Positions 15,802 through 25,317 of a stretch of 64,000 nt of DNA are shown one piece after another; within the stretch, counting starts at the first letter, position 1; the number at the start of each line of letters is the position of its first letter. The notes below the pieces were generated by a model. That model saw only the letters and a program-made list of their open reading frames with translations, searched no databases and was not told the DNA's origin. Both the position numbers and the translations under genes were made by a program. The DNA comes from Bacillus sp. FJAT-22090 (GTDB taxonomy: Bacteria; Bacillota; Bacilli; Bacillales_A; Planococcaceae). The stretch is from assembly GCF_001278755.1 (NCBI RefSeq), contig NZ_CP012601.1:2790001-2854000 (forward strand). The letters are read 5' to 3'.

Positions 15802-18800
15802 TTTCTAGAACTCCTATTACATTTCCTTTTATATCTTTTAGTCCATCTTTATTCTTTACGACCTCTAGCAAGCCACTGTACATATCTCTAGCATCTTTTC
15901 TTTTAGCACGTTGAGTGAACATTTCAGTACTTCCTACTAGAACTAGCAATTCCCTAGCTCTGGAAAGGGCTACATTCAAACGTCTATAATCATTCGCAAA
16001 TCCTATATCAGCATTATTATCTTTGTTATTACGTACCATACTTAAAATGATAACATCCATTTCCATCCCTTGAAATTTATCGACCGTTCCTGTTCGGAAA
16101 GTTAGATGTTTAAAGCTTGTTTCTTGTTGTATTAATCGATCAATTCTTTTCACTTGCTCTCCATAAAAACTAATTACCCCGATACTCTTTCTTTCATCTA
16201 AGCCCATTCTTCCTTCATTTTTAGCAGACTCTGTAGCTTTGTCTAAATCCATCAAAACATCTCGTATAGTATTCAATTCGCCTTGGTTAAAACGACTTTT
16301 TCCGTCCTTCACTTTTTCTTCAAAGTAGGATCTTTCGTTAGGTATATCCATCCAAATTAAATGATCATTTCTTTTAACGTAGTGTGAATCTAGTAAATGA
16401 TCACGTACTATATCAGAATCGACTAAACCACATTGCAATCGATAATTCTCCTCTGCGTAAAAGGGAGTAATCGTCTCCATTATACTTTCATGCATGCGAT
16501 ACTGAATAGCCAGCATCGTTTTATTGCTCTTAGGTAGATTTTTAAATAGTCTTTCGAATAAAGACTCCTTCAAGAGTTTCTTCAGTTCGTCCTTTTCCTC
16601 AAAACTATCACTTTCTTCTAGAATTGCTTTTAAAGTCTCATCAAGCGTATCTTCCCCAACAAGAGGTGGTAACTGATGATGATCTCCAACTAAAATTATT
16701 TTTTTTCCTTTTAGCATCGGTAACAACAATTCTGGAGGTGTCGCTTTTGACACTTCATCAATTATTACAACATCAAAGACAGGATAGTTGTCCATAAACT
16801 CTTTTCTTGCAGAAGCTACACAAGTTGTTCCAATTACATTTGCATGTCTTACATAAAGCTTTCTAATTTCATTTAAATCATGGTCATTTGCTTCACTTAG
16901 TAGAGAAAACCATTCGTTTTGAAGTTCCTGAGTAATCGGTAAACGTTCTTTTTCACGTGTTAAAGAGAGCTTCTTTTCAGATAGTTTTTCAATTTCAACT
17001 ATCACTAGTTCGCGCTCTTCCTCTAAATTTTGACTTAATAATTCATCTAAAGCTTTAAGCTTTCTTTCCTGTTCTAATCCTTCGGAGTTAATTCTTTTAC
17101 CTTCTACCTCTTTTTCAGAGAGAGTCTCTTTATAGGATTCCAATTGATTAGAGCTAACCCGCTCTTCATTCTTTTTAAGCTCTAGTCGATTTATATACTG
17201 TTTTAAAGTTTCTTCTGTTTTCTTTAAGTCATTATATAAAAGTTCTTTTTGTTGCAGTTCTTCTTCTAGTTTTTGTGGTGACTGTATATTCTCTATATCT
17301 TCAAGTTTTATTTTAATATTTTTACTTTTCTCCATTAATACATTTAACTTTTCGCTATTGGCTATACCGTTGTTTTTTAATTCATTTATATCTCGTTCTG
17401 CTTGAATGATTGCTTTTTTAAGTTGCTCTTCCAATTCTAATTTAATCGTTTGAAATCGTTTAGTTGAGTCTGATTTTGCGTTATTTAAAATTATTCCTTG
17501 CTTCCAAACAAATTTTTTCCTTACGTTCAATCCTTCCCAATACACTTTTAGCTTCTCTAAATCGATTTCTCCTGACGTAAGCATTCGTTTCATGATATCT
17601 ATGAATTGGTGAATTTCTTTTATTGAGTAAGATGAATCAAAAAACACTCCGCTACTACCTACATTTTGTAAAGATATATTGTTTTTTTTCAATATACTTT
17701 CTATGTAACTAATAGCTGATAGTAGCCTTTTATTTAGTTCTTCCCAGTCTTCAAATGACTGTATTTTTTCTATTAATTTGTCCAAGTCTTCTATTTGCTT
17801 CTCTAACATAGAAAGTGGTGTAAACTCATAGTGTTTTATCAAACTTTTTAACTGTTCGAATTTACGCGTAGAAGGTATCTCCGTCAAAAACTGTTTGAAA
17901 CTATCTATTTTAAGCTGTCGCATTTTAAACTTTTGTCTTGTGTCATTTACTAATTTTTCGGCGTCACTAACTTCTTGCATTGTTCGCTGATAATAAAGCT
18001 GATTTTTAATAATCTCCATTTCAGCTTCTAAAAAATTTAGTTTTTCTTTTAATTGTTCACTAGTTGGATTCGCATGAATGAATTCTTCCATCTTGGTAAT
18101 TTCCATATGCAGTTTTTGTAGCGAATTTTCTAATGTGGTTTTATTTTTTTCTAATTCTTCTTGTTCTTTCTTTAAAAGTATCAAACTTCTTTTAAGCCTT
18201 TTTATTTCTTCCATTATAGACTCGTGTTCAATCTTGGCAGTTTCTTTTTGTTTTATCTTTTCTTTTAATAAAACCAATTGAGTTTGAAGAGAATCAATTT
18301 GTTGCTCAAGGGTAGTAATTTCACTTGATAAATGTTCTTCTTTTACGGGATGAGAGTTTAACTCTCTTTGGAGTGCACTAAGTGTCTGGTCTTTCCAATA
18401 TTGCCCTACATTTTCCTCTATGAACTTCTTACCTTCTTCTTCAATGCTCTCAGTCCGACCGAAGCGCAAAATACGAATGTCTTTATTAGAAAGTAATCTA
18501 CTAAGTGCGTTATCAACAGCTAAATTGGACTGAGAAGCAACTAAAGTTCTGAGTCCCGCCTTTGCATTTTGTTGACAGATTTCGGAAATAACGGTGGTCT
18601 TTCCTGTTCCTGGTGGACCTTGTATTACATATAAATCTTTCGCTGACATAGCACCTGTAACAGCTTCTTGTTGAAACTCATTCAATTGATTATGAAATTC
18701 CAGTTTCTCTGTCTTATTTGTAATACGTATAGCGGGTCTATCCTCAAATAGAATTTTTTCAAGATTAGCATTCGCTGCAAGACCATTTTGAAGATCTTCA

Positions 18801-19612
18801 AATCCTTTTCGAAGTCTCCTAATTTGGCTAAGCGTAGCAAAGTTGCTAAACACAACTTCCCTTGTTTTAGGATTCCATTGATTTCTTCTTGCCAAATCTC
18901 TGAACTTTGGCTTTAAGTCAATTTCTATCGTTTTCTTTGAACGATCAGCCTTTAAAACGTCCCCAATATCGTTTTGAAACCCCTTCAGTGTAGTACTTAA
19001 ACCCTTTATTTTATTCCACTCATTACCGTTCAAGCTTATGCCTATGAGAGTCAATCTAGAAAAATCTTCATTTAACATTATTTTAGAAAATTCTGCAGTA
19101 ATATCTGCAATATCTGCATTTCGTTCTTGTATTTTTAAATATCCTTCCCAACTTGTAATTCGCTTTTTTACATATTCTGATCTTTCCTCAGCAATAGGCA
19201 ATTCACGAATTTTAGTGTGGAGTTGAATTGGTAGGCCCGCTCCATTATTTCGAGCTGTAACAAACTTCAAATTTACAGCTAAACGGCGATTTGTTCTGAC
19301 TCTAGTTTTCTCTCCTCTTACGTGAAAACCAGTAGCTAGAAACCCATCATTCTGAAGTACACATTCCATTACAGCAACCTTACCATTTAACTTATCCGAT
19401 AGAATTTTATTCATTTCATTATCAAAGTAAAGAGAAAGCGACGTGTTTCCATGAGAATTGACCGGTCTCTTCTCCATATATATAGCAAACGATTCCTGCA
19501 TTTTAAAAAAGGCATGTTCATCTGTAGACCATTCTAGAATACCTTTACGTGCATTATTCGTCACAATAAGATTGCTTCGGAACGTTTCTATTCTAGTTAA
19601 TTCCTTCTCCAT
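15794..19612 (-). CDS. SF1 (Upf1/Dna2-like) helicase with a very long coiled-coil insertion
   Basis: 1272 aa. Residues 1-310 form an uncharacterised N-terminal region. Motif I (G-P-P-G-T-G-K-T, Lys near 340) is followed by motif Ia, then by roughly 500 residues (about 410-900) of Lys/Glu/Leu-rich coiled coil. Motif II (V-V-I-I-D-E-V-S-K-A, near 950), motif III (V-G-D-H-H-Q-L-P-P), Q-Y-R-M, V-D-K-F-Q-G-M-E-x-D-V-I and the final R-R-L-N-V-A-L-S-R-A-R complete the core. The coil splits the RecA-1 domain, as in some large SMC-like helicases. No nuclease domain was recognised. Start ATG 19612 is chosen: it is 7 nt after AAGGAGG, while the ATG at 19618 is 1 nt after it. Lies in an operon with the 15043-15801 gene. 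Confidence 0.85.
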   Translation of the reverse strand: MEKELTRIETFRSNLIVTNNARKGILEWSTDEHAFFKMQESFAIYMEKRPVNSHGNTSLSLYFDNEMNKILSDKLNGKVAVMECVLQNDGFLATGFHVRGEKTRVRTNRRLAVNLKFVTARNNGAGLPIQLHTKIRELPIAEERSEYVKKRITSWEGYLKIQERNADIADITAEFSKIMLNEDFSRLTLIGISLNGNEWNKIKGLSTTLKGFQNDIGDVLKADRSKKTIEIDLKPKFRDLARRNQWNPKTREVVFSNFATLSQIRRLRKGFEDLQNGLAANANLEKILFEDRPAIRITNKTEKLEFHNQLNEFQQEAVTGAMSAKDLYVIQGPPGTGKTTVISEICQQNAKAGLRTLVASQSNLAVDNALSRLLSNKDIRILRFGRTESIEEEGKKFIEENVGQYWKDQTLSALQRELNSHPVKEEHLSSEITTLEQQIDSLQTQLVLLKEKIKQKETAKIEHESIMEEIKRLKRSLILLKKEQEELEKNKTTLENSLQKLHMEITKMEEFIHANPTSEQLKEKLNFLEAEMEIIKNQLYYQRTMQEVSDAEKLVNDTRQKFKMRQLKIDSFKQFLTEIPSTRKFEQLKSLIKHYEFTPLSMLEKQIEDLDKLIEKIQSFEDWEELNKRLLSAISYIESILKKNNISLQNVGSSGVFFDSSYSIKEIHQFIDIMKRMLTSGEIDLEKLKVYWEGLNVRKKFVWKQGIILNNAKSDSTKRFQTIKLELEEQLKKAIIQAERDINELKNNGIANSEKLNVLMEKSKNIKIKLEDIENIQSPQKLEEELQQKELLYNDLKKTEETLKQYINRLELKKNEERVSSNQLESYKETLSEKEVEGKRINSEGLEQERKLKALDELLSQNLEEERELVIVEIEKLSEKKLSLTREKERLPITQELQNEWFSLLSEANDHDLNEIRKLYVRHANVIGTTCVASARKEFMDNYPVFDVVIIDEVSKATPPELLLPMLKGKKIILVGDHHQLPPLVGEDTLDETLKAILEESDSFEEKDELKKLLKESLFERLFKNLPKSNKTMLAIQYRMHESIMETITPFYAEENYRLQCGLVDSDIVRDHLLDSHYVKRNDHLIWMDIPNERSYFEEKVKDGKSRFNQGELNTIRDVLMDLDKATESAKNEGRMGLDERKSIGVISFYGEQVKRIDRLIQQETSFKHLTFRTGTVDKFQGMEMDVIILSMVRNNKDNNADIGFANDYRRLNVALSRARELLVLVGSTEMFTQRAKRKDARDMYSGLLEVVKNKDGLKDIKGNVIGVLENA

Positions 19613-19744
19613 GCACATGCCTCCTTACAAATTAATCAACCTATCTATGTTAGCACTTTTTGAGCAAATCTTGAATGGAGAAGGTTGGATTTTAATTTTC
19701 ATCATTAAGTTTTTGTTAATATTGAATATTTTGTGAACTTTTAT

Positions 19745-19773
19745 TTGATATTTCTTTAATAGTTTCATATTAT
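19745..19773 (+). promoter_or_regulatory. Sigma-A promoter of the acetate symporter operon
   Basis: TTGATA (19745-19750), 17-bp spacer, TATTAT (19768-19773), about 60 bp upstream of the DUF485 gene. Confidence 0.75.
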
Positions 19774-19834
19774 TAAATTACAGTTTAGGACAGAATTTTC
19801 CAAAAACTGATTCGGAATTAATGGAGGAATGGAA

Positions 19835-20224
19835 ATGGCAAAGAATTTAGAAAGCGTTTACATTTCAGATGACCACAGAAACAGTAAAACTCTTTCAAAA
19901 GATGATGCTCAAAAAACATCAACAAATTACACAGCTATTGCACAAAGTCCAGAATTCAAAGAATTAAAAAGAAAAAAGAACAGATTCATATTACCAATGT
20001 CATTATTCTTTTTTGTATGTTATATCACTCTACCAATTTTGACTTCCTACACAACAATTTTAAACGTCAATGCTTTTGGAGACGTTTCTTGGGTATGGGT
20101 ATATTCGATTGCACTATTCATTATGACTTGGACGTTATGTATGATCTATGTTAGAAAGGCAAACACGTTCGATCAAGAAGCAAATGACATTTTAGAGAAG
20201 GAAAAGGCTGGTGGATATAAATGA
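19835..20224 (+). CDS. DUF485 membrane protein, partner of the acetate symporter
   Basis: 129 aa with two membrane helices (about residues 49-70 and 82-106) and the DUF485 signature F-K-E-L-x-x-K-K-x-R-F-I-L-P. The family (YjcH in E. coli, YwcB in B. subtilis) nearly always sits before a solute:sodium symporter, as here. Start ATG 19835 is 7 nt after GGAGG; the ATG at 19829 is only 1 nt after it. The 3' end overlaps the symporter start by 4 nt. Exact role unknown. Confidence 0.88.
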   Translation: MAKNLESVYISDDHRNSKTLSKDDAQKTSTNYTAIAQSPEFKELKRKKNRFILPMSLFFFVCYITLPILTSYTTILNVNAFGDVSWVWVYSIALFIMTWTLCMIYVRKANTFDQEANDILEKEKAGGYK

Positions 20225-21744
20225 GTCCAATTGGTTTATCATTCTTTGTAGGTATTGTTGCATTAACTTTATACGTTACGTATATCGCTTCTAAACGTAC
20301 TAATTCAGCTAGTGAGTTTTACACCGCTGGTGGTGGTTTGTCTGGATGGCAAAACGGAATCGCAATTGCTGGAGATTATTTATCAGCCGCATCCTTCCTT
20401 GGAATTGCTGGTGCCATTGCACTTTTCGGATTTGATGGTTTCTTCTATAGTATTGGTTATTTAGTAGCTTATTTAGTTGTTTTATATATTGTTGCCGAGC
20501 CTTTGCGTAACTTGGGTCGATATACACTCGCAGATATGATTACTGCCCGTTTCAATCAAAAGAAAATCCGTGGCGCTGCAGCAATTAGTACTTTAACAAT
20601 TGTTTTATTTTATATGATCGCTCAACTTGTTGGTGCTGGCGCACTTATTCAATTATTATTAGGTATTGATTATTGGATTGCTGTTCTAATCGTTGGAGTT
20701 ATGATGACTGTCTATGTTTTATGGGGAGGAATGGCAGCTACCAGTTGGGTTCAAATTATCAAAGCTGTTCTATTAATGGTTGGTACTGTCATTATTTCTT
20801 TCTTAGTTTTATGGCATTTCAATTTCAATATATTTGGTATGTTTACAGAAATGAAAGGTGCAACTTCTCACGGAGAAGCATACTTACATCCTGGGGTAAA
20901 ATATACAAATGGTTTAGACACGATATCTATGATGATTGCATTAGTGTTAGGTACTGCAGGATTGCCTCATATATTAATGCGTTTCTTTACAGTAAAAGAT
21001 GCGAAGACAGCTCGTAGCTCAGTTATATACGCTACTTGGATCGTAGGAATCTTTTACATTTTAACGATCTTCCTAGGTTTTGGTGCAGCAGCTTTAGTAG
21101 GTTCTGAAAAAATTATGGGAGCAAATGCAGCTGGAAATATGGCCGCCCCGCTTCTAGCACAAGCCTTAGGTGGCGACATTTTAATGTCTTTTGTCTCTGC
21201 GGTAGCATTTGCAACTATTTTAGCAGTAGTTGCAGGACTAGTATTATCAGGCGCTTCTGCTTTTGCCCATGATTTATATGGACAAATCTTCAAAAAAGGT
21301 AAAGTAACAGAAAAAGAACAAATGAAAGCAGCACGTTTAGCTTCAGTTAGTGTTTCTGTAATTTCCATTATATTAGCATTAGGTGCACAAAACATGAATG
21401 TAGCTTTCCTAGTTTCACTTGCTTTCTGTATTGCAGCAAGTGCAAATTTACCTGTAATTATTTATACAATCTATTGGAAAAACTTCAATACGACAGGTGC
21501 ATTGACAGCAATTGTTACTGGACTTGTCGTTGCCCTTATCTTAGTAGCATTAAGCCCTAACTTATGGGCAGCGGATGGTTCTATGACTTTTACAGGTGAA
21601 GCATTATTTCCATTAACAAATCCTGCGATTATATCTGTTCCAGCCGGTTTTATCGGAGGTTGGGTTGGTTCTCTAGTCGGTGCTCGTGCAGATCAGAAGA
21701 AATATGCAGAAGTCGATGTTAAAGCAAATATTGGATTAAAATAA
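20221..21744 (+). CDS. actP: Cation/acetate symporter (ActP/YwcA-like, sodium:solute symporter family)
   Basis: 507 aa with about 13 hydrophobic helices. It has the sodium:solute symporter pattern, including A-S-E-F-Y-T-A-G-G-G-L-S-G-W-Q-N-G (about 31-47) and the long signature region with G-L-P-H-I-L-M-R-F-F (about 247-256) shared by ActP/MctC proteins. Likely substrate is acetate or another short monocarboxylate. Coupled by ATGA overlap to the DUF485 gene. A GC-rich repeat and a terminator follow. Confidence 0.88.
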   Translation: MSPIGLSFFVGIVALTLYVTYIASKRTNSASEFYTAGGGLSGWQNGIAIAGDYLSAASFLGIAGAIALFGFDGFFYSIGYLVAYLVVLYIVAEPLRNLGRYTLADMITARFNQKKIRGAAAISTLTIVLFYMIAQLVGAGALIQLLLGIDYWIAVLIVGVMMTVYVLWGGMAATSWVQIIKAVLLMVGTVIISFLVLWHFNFNIFGMFTEMKGATSHGEAYLHPGVKYTNGLDTISMMIALVLGTAGLPHILMRFFTVKDAKTARSSVIYATWIVGIFYILTIFLGFGAAALVGSEKIMGANAAGNMAAPLLAQALGGDILMSFVSAVAFATILAVVAGLVLSGASAFAHDLYGQIFKKGKVTEKEQMKAARLASVSVSVISIILALGAQNMNVAFLVSLAFCIAASANLPVIIYTIYWKNFNTTGALTAIVTGLVVALILVALSPNLWAADGSMTFTGEALFPLTNPAIISVPAGFIGGWVGSLVGARADQKKYAEVDVKANIGLK

Positions 21745-21774
21745 AGGCTCTGTTAAACGATACTATTGATTTTT

Positions 21775-21900
21775 CGTTACAGCAGGACGCATGCAATCCG
21801 CTGGCTGTCCCGTGTGCTTCCACATCGAAAGCACTCCTGCGAGGTCTTGGTCTCATCAGGACAAGCCCGCTGGATTCGCAGCCATTCACTACATCCGTCT
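21775..21900. repeat. GC-richer structured intergenic element
   Basis: A stretch visibly richer in G and C than its neighbours with nested self-complementarity: GCAGGA/TCCTGC, GTGCTT/AAGCAC and TGTCC/GGACA pairs, and CCGCTGG present twice in direct orientation. It has no ORF. It looks like a small dispersed Bacillales intergenic repeat, but no second copy is in this window. Confidence 0.5.
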
Positions 21901-21944
21901 AAATGATAAAAAAAATCTACAACAATATATAACATAACTAAAAT

Positions 21945-21984
21945 AAAAAGAAATGAAGGGCTGCTTGGCTCTTCACTTCTTTTT
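21945..21984. terminator. Bidirectional terminator between actP and gltS
   Basis: 17-bp arms AAAAAGAAATGAAGGGC (21945-21961) and GCTCTTCACTTCTTTTT (21968-21984) with two mismatches and T tracts in both directions, 5 bp from the gltS stop. Confidence 0.85.
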
Positions 21985-21988
21985 ATTT

Positions 21989-23179
21989 TTACTGAAATAA
22001 ATTAATAGTCGTTATAATGATTGGCATTGCAAAAACGTCAATTAGGAATGCACCTACAATCGGAACAACCAAATATGCTTTTTTAGAAGGACCAAACCTT
22101 TCCGTTACTGCTGCCATATTTGCCATTGCATTTGGTGTTGCACCAAGTCCATGTCCAGTAAAACCAGCTACCATTACAGCTGCATCGTAATTCTTTCCCA
22201 ATAAGCGAAACAATACAAATATACCAAAAAGGACGATGAAAACAACTTGTACAAAAACAATAGCTAAAATAGGTAAAGCTAAATCAGCTACCTCCCATAG
22301 TTTGATGCTCATCAAAGCCATCGAAAGAAAAATACCTAATGTAATATCTCCTACTAAACCTATGCTTTGCATATCTACTATTTTAGGATTAACTTTGTCT
22401 ACTATATTTCTTACTATTACTGCCACAAACATTGCACCCACATATCCTGGTAGCACAAATCCCGTTGCCGAAGAGAACAAGCTACCTAAATAAGTTCCTA
22501 ATGCCATACAGAAAGTGATGAGGAATAATTGTGTAAAAAATGTATTCGTTTGTATCGGCTTGTTACTTTCCAATGGGTTTACTTCCTCTACTTCCTCGCG
22601 TTCCGTAGATTTCAAATCATACTTAGAAACGAGGAACTTCACTACAGGTCCTCCTACCAGCCCTCCAGCAACTAGCCCAAATGTTGCTGCAGCTACCCCG
22701 ATAGATAACGCTGAGTTTATTCCGAGATCCTCCACAGTTTGGCCAAACGCCGTAGCCGCTCCATGACCACCTTCCATTGAAACTGCTCCTGCCATCATAC
22801 CGATAAGCGGATGAATATCAAATAAATAGGCCATCGAAACTCCAATTGTATTTTGGGCAAGGGCTAAAAAACCACATGCCAGCCAATAAATAACGAGTAA
22901 TTTCCCTCCTAATTTTACTAGCTTAAAACTTGCACCTAGCCCAACTGTTGTGAAAAATGTGAGCATAAATATTCCTTGTAATGATGTATCCAAAGTAATT
23001 TCTAATAATCCTAGAGCTTTCGCTATGGTTGCAACTAAAGCAAAAAGTAATCCTCCTACTACCGGAGCAGGTATACAAAACTTATTTAAGAAACCAATAT
23101 TTTTTACTAAAAACGTACCTAGCACTAATAGAGCTATGGCAAGAAAGATAGTAGTAACTTGATCTAATGCTAGTGTCAT
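21989..23179 (-). CDS. gltS: Sodium/glutamate symporter GltS
   Basis: 396 aa, about ten membrane helices, typical GltS length. It has the GltS pattern C-I-P-A-P-V-V-G-G-L near residue 35, G-M-M-A-G-A-V-S-M-E-G-G-H-G near 125 and G-F-T-G-H-G-L-G-A-T-P-N-A near 345, the two inverted re-entrant-loop regions. Start overlaps the hutG stop by ATGA, so glutamate transport is coupled to a glutamate-releasing enzyme. Export or import cannot be decided from sequence. Confidence 0.93.
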   Translation of the reverse strand: MTLALDQVTTIFLAIALLVLGTFLVKNIGFLNKFCIPAPVVGGLLFALVATIAKALGLLEITLDTSLQGIFMLTFFTTVGLGASFKLVKLGGKLLVIYWLACGFLALAQNTIGVSMAYLFDIHPLIGMMAGAVSMEGGHGAATAFGQTVEDLGINSALSIGVAAATFGLVAGGLVGGPVVKFLVSKYDLKSTEREEVEEVNPLESNKPIQTNTFFTQLFLITFCMALGTYLGSLFSSATGFVLPGYVGAMFVAVIVRNIVDKVNPKIVDMQSIGLVGDITLGIFLSMALMSIKLWEVADLALPILAIVFVQVVFIVLFGIFVLFRLLGKNYDAAVMVAGFTGHGLGATPNAMANMAAVTERFGPSKKAYLVVPIVGAFLIDVFAMPIIITTINLFQ

Positions 23180-24138
23180 TTAATATCCCTCCTCAGAAAA
23201 CTTGTGATTGCTTCATTTACTAAATACGCACCTAGTTTTACAGTACGGTTATGTTCGTCTAAAAGAGGATTTACCTCTGAAATATCAAAGGATAATGTTT
23301 TTTTATGTGCTGTTACACTCCTTATAATAGATCGCACAATACTTGGATCTAAACCAAATGGTGATGGAGCACTTACACCTGGGGCAAAAGCAGCGTTCAG
23401 AACGTCTGTGCACAAAGTAAGAATGATATAATCATTTTCTTCTATAAAATTGTTTAGTGTTTCATTTACTTTGTCTATTTGACTTACATTCATACTTTCC
23501 TCAAGGATATATTTAACGTTCAATTCATCAGCTCGATCAAAAAGCTCCTGCGTATTCCCAAAACGCTGAATGCCAACAACACAATAACAACTGTTTGAAT
23601 CTTGGTCTAATATTTGCTTAAACATAGTACCGGAAGAGGATTGCTCATCATATGATCTTAAATCAAAGTGAGCATCGATATTTATAATTCCTAGCTTTGC
23701 CTGTGAGCCAATATAATTACGTGCACCGAGATAATGTCCGTAAGCGGTTTCATGTCCGCCACCTAAAATAATTGGAGTCATTTGTTTGTTTAAAACTTTT
23801 GTAATTGTTTCTCCAAGTTGTCGTTGCGCTTCTTCTAAGTTTTCTTCTATACACGTAACTGACCCGATATCCGCGAGTTGCTTGTGTGGTGGAAATAACC
23901 ATGGTAAGTTTGCTAGTTCAGATCGAAGAGCGTCTGGAGCTTTTGCTGCACCAACTTTACCTTTATTTCGTCTAACCCCTTCCTCACTTTCAAATCCGAT
24001 AATGACACAAGTTTCTTTGTTAGGTTTATAATCATCCATCTGAGGTAACTCTATGATTTGGTGATATCGAAAGCTAGATCTATTTACACGATGATCGGTC
24101 CGACCAGACCAAATACCATCCTTCATTTTATTTAACAT
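23176..24138 (-). CDS. hutG: Formimidoylglutamase (HutG), ureohydrolase family
   Basis: Hydrolyses N-formimidoyl-L-glutamate to glutamate and formamide, the last step of histidine degradation. 320 aa, with manganese ligand motifs G-G-G-H-E (near 134), D-A-H-F-D (near 162) and S-F-D-I-S-E-V-N-P near the C-terminus. The last has Ile-Ser-Glu-Val where arginases have D-x-D-x-x-D-P, a HutG-like variation. The other hut genes (H, U, I) are not in the window, so agmatinase-like activity is a weaker alternative. Start ATG 24138 has GAAGGG 9 nt upstream. Divergent from a LysR regulator. Confidence 0.85.
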   Translation of the reverse strand: MLNKMKDGIWSGRTDHRVNRSSFRYHQIIELPQMDDYKPNKETCVIIGFESEEGVRRNKGKVGAAKAPDALRSELANLPWLFPPHKQLADIGSVTCIEENLEEAQRQLGETITKVLNKQMTPIILGGGHETAYGHYLGARNYIGSQAKLGIINIDAHFDLRSYDEQSSSGTMFKQILDQDSNSCYCVVGIQRFGNTQELFDRADELNVKYILEESMNVSQIDKVNETLNNFIEENDYIILTLCTDVLNAAFAPGVSAPSPFGLDPSIVRSIIRSVTAHKKTLSFDISEVNPLLDEHNRTVKLGAYLVNEAITSFLRRDIK

Positions 24139-24230
24139 GCTGCACGTCCCTTCTTAATTCGTTCTATTTATATTTTCTAAATTATATAAGAACTCATTTA
24201 TTATTTCTAATATATAATTGTTATAAATCT

Positions 24231-24245
24231 ATAGCTTTAAACTAT
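24231..24245. promoter_or_regulatory. LysR-type operator
   Basis: ATAG-CTTTAAA-CTAT, a dyad with the T-N11-A layout bound by LysR regulators, 22 bp before the lysR gene in the hutG/lysR divergent region. Confidence 0.5.
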
Positions 24246-24266
24246 ATATGTACGGAGGAAATCCAA

Positions 24267-25148
24267 ATGGACTTAAAACAACTCTCTTATTTTGTAACAA
24301 TAGTAGATCAAATGAGCTTTTCCAAAGCTGCTCAAATACTTCATATTTCACAACCTTCTCTAAGTAATGCAATTAAAAGCTTGGAAGGTGAATTAGGATT
24401 TCAAATACTTGAACGGAATACTAGGAATATAGGAATAACTGAAGCAGGACATATTTTATATAAAAGGGCCGTGCATCTTTTATCGGAGATGGAAATTGCA
24501 AAAAAAGAAATGGGAGAAGTCAAACTTATTGGGAGTGGGGAACTTCAAATAGGAATGATAGAATCCGCAAAACATTGGATACCAAAAGTGATTCGACCAT
24601 ATATAAAAGAGTTTCCAGATGTTCGGATTAAATTAACGGAAGTATTAAGTGGAGCTGATGTAAAAAGCTCATTACGAAACTATGAAACACACCTTATTAT
24701 TACCAATCAATTTATCGAGGAAGACGATATTACAACCATACCTTTATATCACGAAAAGCTTGTTTTATTACTTCATACTAACCACCCACTTGCAAAGCTT
24801 GAATATATAGAGCTAAAAGACTTGGTAGGAGAACCTTTTATAATAAGTAGCGAGGGTTTTCAAACTAGGCATGATGTTTTAAATTTCTTTAAAACTGAAA
24901 ATATTATACCTACCATAAAATATGAGATTGAACGTTTTGAAACAGCATTAATTTTAGTTCGTGAAAACTTAGGCATTACACTAATACCTGAAAACTATTT
25001 GCAAGGACCTTATGATTACTCAATAGTTAAAAGAACCATTGATTCTATAGAAATAGATCGGACCGTTTATTTGACGTATTTAAAAAATCGTTATGTATCC
25101 CCCGCTATACACGATTTTATTAACCGAACTAACTCTTATTTTAATTAG
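24267..25148 (+). CDS. LysR-family transcriptional regulator
   Basis: 293 aa. N-terminal winged HTH (residues 1-60: M-D-L-K-Q-L-S-Y-F-V-T-I-V-D ... S-F-S-K-A-A-Q-I-L-H-I-S-Q-P-S-L-S) and a substrate-binding effector domain (about 90-290). Transcribed divergently from hutG-gltS, so it probably controls that operon; effector could be histidine, formiminoglutamate or glutamate (inference). Good GGAGG before ATG 24267. Confidence 0.9.
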   Translation: MDLKQLSYFVTIVDQMSFSKAAQILHISQPSLSNAIKSLEGELGFQILERNTRNIGITEAGHILYKRAVHLLSEMEIAKKEMGEVKLIGSGELQIGMIESAKHWIPKVIRPYIKEFPDVRIKLTEVLSGADVKSSLRNYETHLIITNQFIEEDDITTIPLYHEKLVLLLHTNHPLAKLEYIELKDLVGEPFIISSEGFQTRHDVLNFFKTENIIPTIKYEIERFETALILVRENLGITLIPENYLQGPYDYSIVKRTIDSIEIDRTVYLTYLKNRYVSPAIHDFINRTNSYFN

Positions 25149-25275
25149 ATTTATTAGTCTTAATTGTTATTACTTCCACTTAAACTGCTATGTATGAGTG
25201 ACTCATCCTTTACGGCAAGCACACATCCGTATTTCTAAACTATGGTTTTGAAACACATTCTAAGTTTAAGTATTA

Positions 25276-25306
25276 AAAAACCGGTCCCAAAAAGGAACCG
25301 GTTTTT
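25276..25306. terminator. Bidirectional terminator
   Basis: Stem AAAAACCGGTCCC (25276-25288) / GGAACCGGTTTTT (25294-25306), one G-U pair, with T runs in both directions, between lysR and the MFS gene. Confidence 0.9.
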
Positions 25307-25317
25307 ATAATGGAAAT

